A DNA stretch of 64,000 bases. Source: Hyphomicrobiales bacterium (GTDB taxonomy: Bacteria > Pseudomonadota > Alphaproteobacteria > Rhizobiales > Xanthobacteraceae). The stretch spans positions 62,001 to 126,000 of the forward strand of contig WHTM01000011.1 of the NCBI GenBank assembly GCA_009377755.1, written 5' to 3'. The notes beneath the pieces are model-generated. The model had not been told where the DNA came from. It made no database searches and saw nothing but the letters and a program-made list of their open reading frames with translations. The position numbers and the translations under genes are program-made. Positions 61,176-64,000 of this stretch are shown here, piece after piece. How positions within the stretch are numbered: the stretch's first letter is position 1; each line of letters starts with the position of its first letter.

Positions 61176-63218
61176 ATGATCAGTCGGAATTCCTCGGCCG
61201 CCGTGGCAGCGAGTCCCGAACCGTCCCCGAACCCGCGCGCGGCGCATGATCGCATGGCCAACGCCATCCGCGCCGTGGCGATGGACGCGGTCGAACAGGC
61301 GAAGTGCGGGCATCCCGGGCTGCCGATGGGCGCCGCCGACGTCGCCACCGTCCTGTTCACACAGTTCCTGAAGTTCGATCCCGCCGACCCGGCATGGCCC
61401 GACCGCGACCGCTTCGTGCTCTCGGCGGGACACGGATCGATGCTGGTGTACGCGCTGCTGCATCTCGTCGGCTACGAGGCGATGACCATCGAGCAGATCA
61501 AGCGCTTCCGGCAGCTCGGCTCGATCACCGCCGGCCATCCTGAGCACGGCCACACCCCGGGTGTCGAGACGACCACCGGACCGCTCGGCCAAGGCATCGC
61601 TAACGCGGTCGGCATGGCGATCGCCGAACGGCATCTGGCGGCCGAGTTCGGCGCGGGCGTTGTGAATCACCACACCTATGTGCTCGCCTCCGACGGCGAC
61701 CTGATGGAGGGCATCAGCCAGGAGGCGATCGCGCTCGCCGGGCACCTCAAGCTCAACCGGCTGATCGTGCTGTTCGACGACAACGGCATTTCCATCGACG
61801 GACCGCTGTCGCTGGCGGATTCGGTCGACCAGGTGAAGCGGTTCGAGGCCGCGGGCTGGGTGGCATCACGCATCGACGGCCACGACCCCGCCGCCATCGC
61901 CACGGCGATCGAAAAGGCGCAAGAATCCGACCGCCCAAGCCTGATCGCCTGCCGCACCACGATCGGCTTCGGCGCGCCGACCAAGGCCGGGACCGAAAAA
62001 TGCCACGGCTCGCCGCTCGGCGCCGACGAGATCAGGGGCGCACGCGCCGCGCTCGGCTGGACCGAGCCGGCATTCGCCATTCCGGACGACATCCTCGCGT
62101 CATGGCGGCAAGCCGGCCAGCGCTCGAAGGGACTGCGTCGCGCCTGGCGCGAGCGGCTGCAGGCGCTGCCCGCTGACCAGCGCGCGGAATTCGAACGCCG
62201 CGTGCGCGGCGACGTGCCGAACGATCGGCTCGCCGACGCGGTCCGCAGTGTGAAGAAAAAGCTTGCCGCCGCGCCGAAGGAGATGGCGACGCGTGCCGCC
62301 TCGGAATTCGCACTCGACGCGCTGGTCCCGGCGCTGCCGGAACTGATCGGCGGCTCCGCCGATCTCACCGGCTCCAACAACACGCGGCCGAAAGGCATGA
62401 CGGTCCTGTCGGCGGCCGACTACGGCGGCCGTTTCATCCATTATGGCGTACGCGAGCACGGCATGGCGGCGGCGATGAACGGCATGGCCGTGCACGGCGG
62501 GATCATTCCATACTCCGGCACCTTCCTGGTGTTCTCCGACTACTGCCGGCCGTCGCTGCGGCTGGCGGCGCTGATGGGCCAGCGCGTCATTCACGTGATG
62601 ACGCACGATTCCATCGGGCTCGGCGAAGATGGCCCGACGCATCAGCCCGTGGAGCATCTCGCCGCGTTACGCGCGATCCCGAACCTGATGGTCTTCCGCC
62701 CCTGCGATGCGGTCGAGACGATCGAGTGCTGGCAGCTCGCGCTCGAGGCGCGGTCAACCCCGAGCGTGCTTGCACTGTCGCGACAGAACCTGCCGCCGCT
62801 GCGCCGGACGTTCGATGTCGACAATCGTTGCGCGCTTGGCGCCTATGAATTGTTGCCGGCGGACGGAAAGGCCGAGGTCTCGATCTTCGCCGCCGGCTCG
62901 GAAGTCGAGATCGCGGCCGATGCGCGGACACTGCTCGCTGCGCGCGGCATTTCCGCACGCGTGGTGTCGGTGCCCTGCTTCGAGTTGCTGTTTGCCGCTC
63001 CCGAAGCAACCCGGCGCGCCATCATCGGCGATGCCCGGGTGAAAATCGGCGTCGAGGCCGCGGTGCGGCAGGGCTGGGACGCGATCATCGGTTCCGACGG
63101 ATTGTTTATCGGCATGTCGACGTTCGGCGCCAGCGCCCCATTTAGGGACCTGTACCGCCACTTCGGAATCACTGCGGAGGCAATCGCAGAGACCGCAGCA
63201 AGCGGTCTGCACGGCTGA
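61176..63218 (+). CDS. tkt: Transketolase
   Basis: A 680-residue enzyme. The thiamine diphosphate-binding motif starts GDGDLMEG-like ([18 protein letters not shown]) and ends in a DDNGISIDG segment. [16 protein letters not shown] and [20 protein letters not shown] (the second and catalytic His/Glu regions) follow. It transfers two-carbon units between sugar phosphates in the pentose phosphate or Calvin-type pathways. The start at ATG 61176 adds about 26 residues to the usual N-terminus; ATG 61254 ([11 protein letters not shown]) is the family-typical alternative. Earlier in-frame codons come from a repeat. Confidence 0.95.
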   Translation: MISRNSSAAVAASPEPSPNPRAAHDRMANAIRAVAMDAVEQAKCGHPGLPMGAADVATVLFTQFLKFDPADPAWPDRDRFVLSAGHGSMLVYALLHLVGYEAMTIEQIKRFRQLGSITAGHPEHGHTPGVETTTGPLGQGIANAVGMAIAERHLAAEFGAGVVNHHTYVLASDGDLMEGISQEAIALAGHLKLNRLIVLFDDNGISIDGPLSLADSVDQVKRFEAAGWVASRIDGHDPAAIATAIEKAQESDRPSLIACRTTIGFGAPTKAGTEKCHGSPLGADEIRGARAALGWTEPAFAIPDDILASWRQAGQRSKGLRRAWRERLQALPADQRAEFERRVRGDVPNDRLADAVRSVKKKLAAAPKEMATRAASEFALDALVPALPELIGGSADLTGSNNTRPKGMTVLSAADYGGRFIHYGVREHGMAAAMNGMAVHGGIIPYSGTFLVFSDYCRPSLRLAALMGQRVIHVMTHDSIGLGEDGPTHQPVEHLAALRAIPNLMVFRPCDAVETIECWQLALEARSTPSVLALSRQNLPPLRRTFDVDNRCALGAYELLPADGKAEVSIFAAGSEVEIAADARTLLAARGISARVVSVPCFELLFAAPEATRRAIIGDARVKIGVEAAVRQGWDAIIGSDGLFIGMSTFGASAPFRDLYRHFGITAEAIAETAASGLHG

Positions 63219-63332
63219 CCGTGCCGGATTGCCGGCTTTCGTGCAGATCGAAAATGGGCGTTTGTGGCGCGCAAGGGCGACAATCTCTGTGCCTCCCGCC
63301 GGCTATATCGAGAGTTAATGGGTCATATCGTC

Positions 63333-63388
63333 CCGTATTGATCCTGTGACGATACGATGACCGTATTGGTCCTATGACGATACGATGA
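63333..63388. repeat. Tandem 28-bp direct repeat upstream of tctB
   Basis: Two contiguous 28-bp units with two differences. Each contains TGACGATACGATGA. With the ATCGTC just before the first unit they form inverted arms (ATCGTC / GACGAT). A regulator-binding array is likely. A strong AAGGAG (63390-63395) lies just behind it. Confidence 0.75.
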
Positions 63389-63456
63389 TAAGGAGTTCAT
63401 CGTGCGGACTCACGGCCGCAGACTTGGCGCGGGCAAGGGAGCGGGGCGCAACGGCC

Positions 63457-63906
63457 ATGTATACGCGCGACTATCGCGACCTTATTGGCGGGGGCCTGCT
63501 GCTCCTGTTTGGATTGTTTGTCGGATTCCACGCCTTAACCAGCTATGATATTGGCACGCTGCGGCACATGGGTCCGGGCATGTTCCCCGCGTGGCTGGGC
63601 TTTGTCCTGGCCGGCATCGGGGCGGTGATTATGGTTCTCGGGCTGTTCCACCCGGGCGATCGCATCGAACCGCACTACCGCCAGTTCATCGCTGTCATTC
63701 TCGGGGTGATGGTTTTTGCTGTGACGGTCGGGGCCTTCGGAATGATCCCGGCGGTCGTCCTGCTGACGTTCGCGGCCGTTCTGGCTGACGACAAGCTGGG
63801 CGTCGTCGGAGCTGTGATTCTCGCCGTCGTCCTCTCGGTGCTCGCCCTGCTGATCTTCCGCGTCGGCTTGAGAGTTCCCCTGCAAATGTTCAAGTGGCCA
63901 TTCTGA
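63457..63906 (+). CDS. tctB: Tripartite tricarboxylate transporter small membrane protein TctB
   Basis: A 149-residue membrane protein with four hydrophobic segments: residues about 10-28 (LIGGGLLLLFGLFVGFHAL), 47-66 (AWLGFVLAGIGAVIMVLGL), 80-100, and 110-135. It is the TctB-type small subunit of a TTT importer of carboxylates. The ATG at 63457 was chosen because AGGGAGCGGGG precedes it. A stronger AAGGAG at 63390 points to a GTG at 63402 that is in another frame and would encode a 41-residue peptide. Its stop overlaps the tctA start by one base. Confidence 0.85.
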   Translation: MYTRDYRDLIGGGLLLLFGLFVGFHALTSYDIGTLRHMGPGMFPAWLGFVLAGIGAVIMVLGLFHPGDRIEPHYRQFIAVILGVMVFAVTVGAFGMIPAVVLLTFAAVLADDKLGVVGAVILAVVLSVLALLIFRVGLRVPLQMFKWPF

Positions 63907-64000
63907 TGGGCTTCTTCGACAACCTTGCGCTCGGGCTGAGCGTCGCGTTCTCGTGGTCGAATCTGTTCTGGTGTTTTGTCGGGGTGACCCTCGGCACGTT
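63906..64000 (+). CDS. tctA: Tripartite tricarboxylate transporter large membrane protein TctA, partial
   Basis: The first 31 residues (MGFFDNLALGLSVAFSWSNL...) run out of the window. The hydrophobic start and the CFVGVTLGT segment are the N-terminus of TctA, the main channel subunit. Its ATG overlaps the tctB stop (TGATG). The binding protein TctC should be encoded further right, or elsewhere. Confidence 0.82.
   Translation, partial: MGFFDNLALGLSVAFSWSNLFWCFVGVTLGT

Noticed and set aside
63333-63388. Tandem repeat as a CRISPR array
   Set aside because: The two 28-bp units are contiguous with no spacers, and no cas gene is near. It is a direct tandem repeat at a promoter.

Overview
This window is chromosomal DNA from a high-GC alphaproteobacterium. 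The ruvCAB, ybgC and tol-pal genes, GapR (DUF2312), DUF1036, DUF1244, DUF2852 and DUF4164 proteins, Liv-type transporters, BKACE and amidohydrolase families, and dense families of short palindromic repeats all point to Hyphomicrobiales, near Bradyrhizobium, Rhodoplanes or Pseudolabrys. The genus is an inference. I found no tRNA, rRNA, CRISPR array or prophage.

Layout. 1-16.1 kb is an accessory catabolic region: a cupin, a short-chain dehydrogenase, a 3-hydroxyacyl-CoA dehydrogenase, a TetR regulator divergent from an acyl-CoA-dehydrogenase-like flavoprotein, a complete Liv-type ABC importer, a BKACE enzyme, three amidohydrolase-2 enzymes, a MaoC-like dehydratase and a second cupin. Together they suggest uptake and CoA-linked breakdown of an unidentified aromatic or organic acid. 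A small GIY-YIG nuclease gene inside it (12,016-12,360) is bracketed by inverted ends of a repeat family found throughout the window.

16.2-28.6 kb is mixed: ribosomal protein L36 with a clear promoter, a TPR protein, an alpha/beta hydrolase, pyruvate kinase with a DUF1036 protein, glycerate 2-kinase, an orphan ABC binding protein, DUF1244, gapR, and a BCCT transporter translationally coupled to a two-domain binding-protein fusion (OpuAC plus TAXI).

28.7-37.9 kb carries, on the minus strand, tolQ-tolR-tolA-tolB-pal-cpoB-tilS-ftsH. The genes that normally sit directly upstream (ruvC-ruvA-ruvB-ybgC) are at 49.9-53.8 kb. The 38.2-49.9 kb segment between ybgC and tolQ is therefore an insertion. 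It carries an esterase, a quinone reductase, five consecutive genes for exported proteins of unknown function (one a frameshifted YadA-type head protein), a LuxR-type regulator, another amidohydrolase, and a TetR/DUF2852 pair that share a palindromic operator.

53.9-64 kb holds an FAD monooxygenase/LVIVD pair, then the conserved minus-strand series yebC, ymdB-like phosphodiesterase, 5-formyl-THF cyclo-ligase, 6S RNA, zapA and DUF4164. After these come transketolase and the start of a tripartite tricarboxylate transporter (tctB, tctA) on the plus strand.

Repeats. At least eight families of short palindromes occupy most intergenic spaces. Several end exactly at stop codons, and one 166-bp composite is present twice in opposite orientation 33 kb apart.
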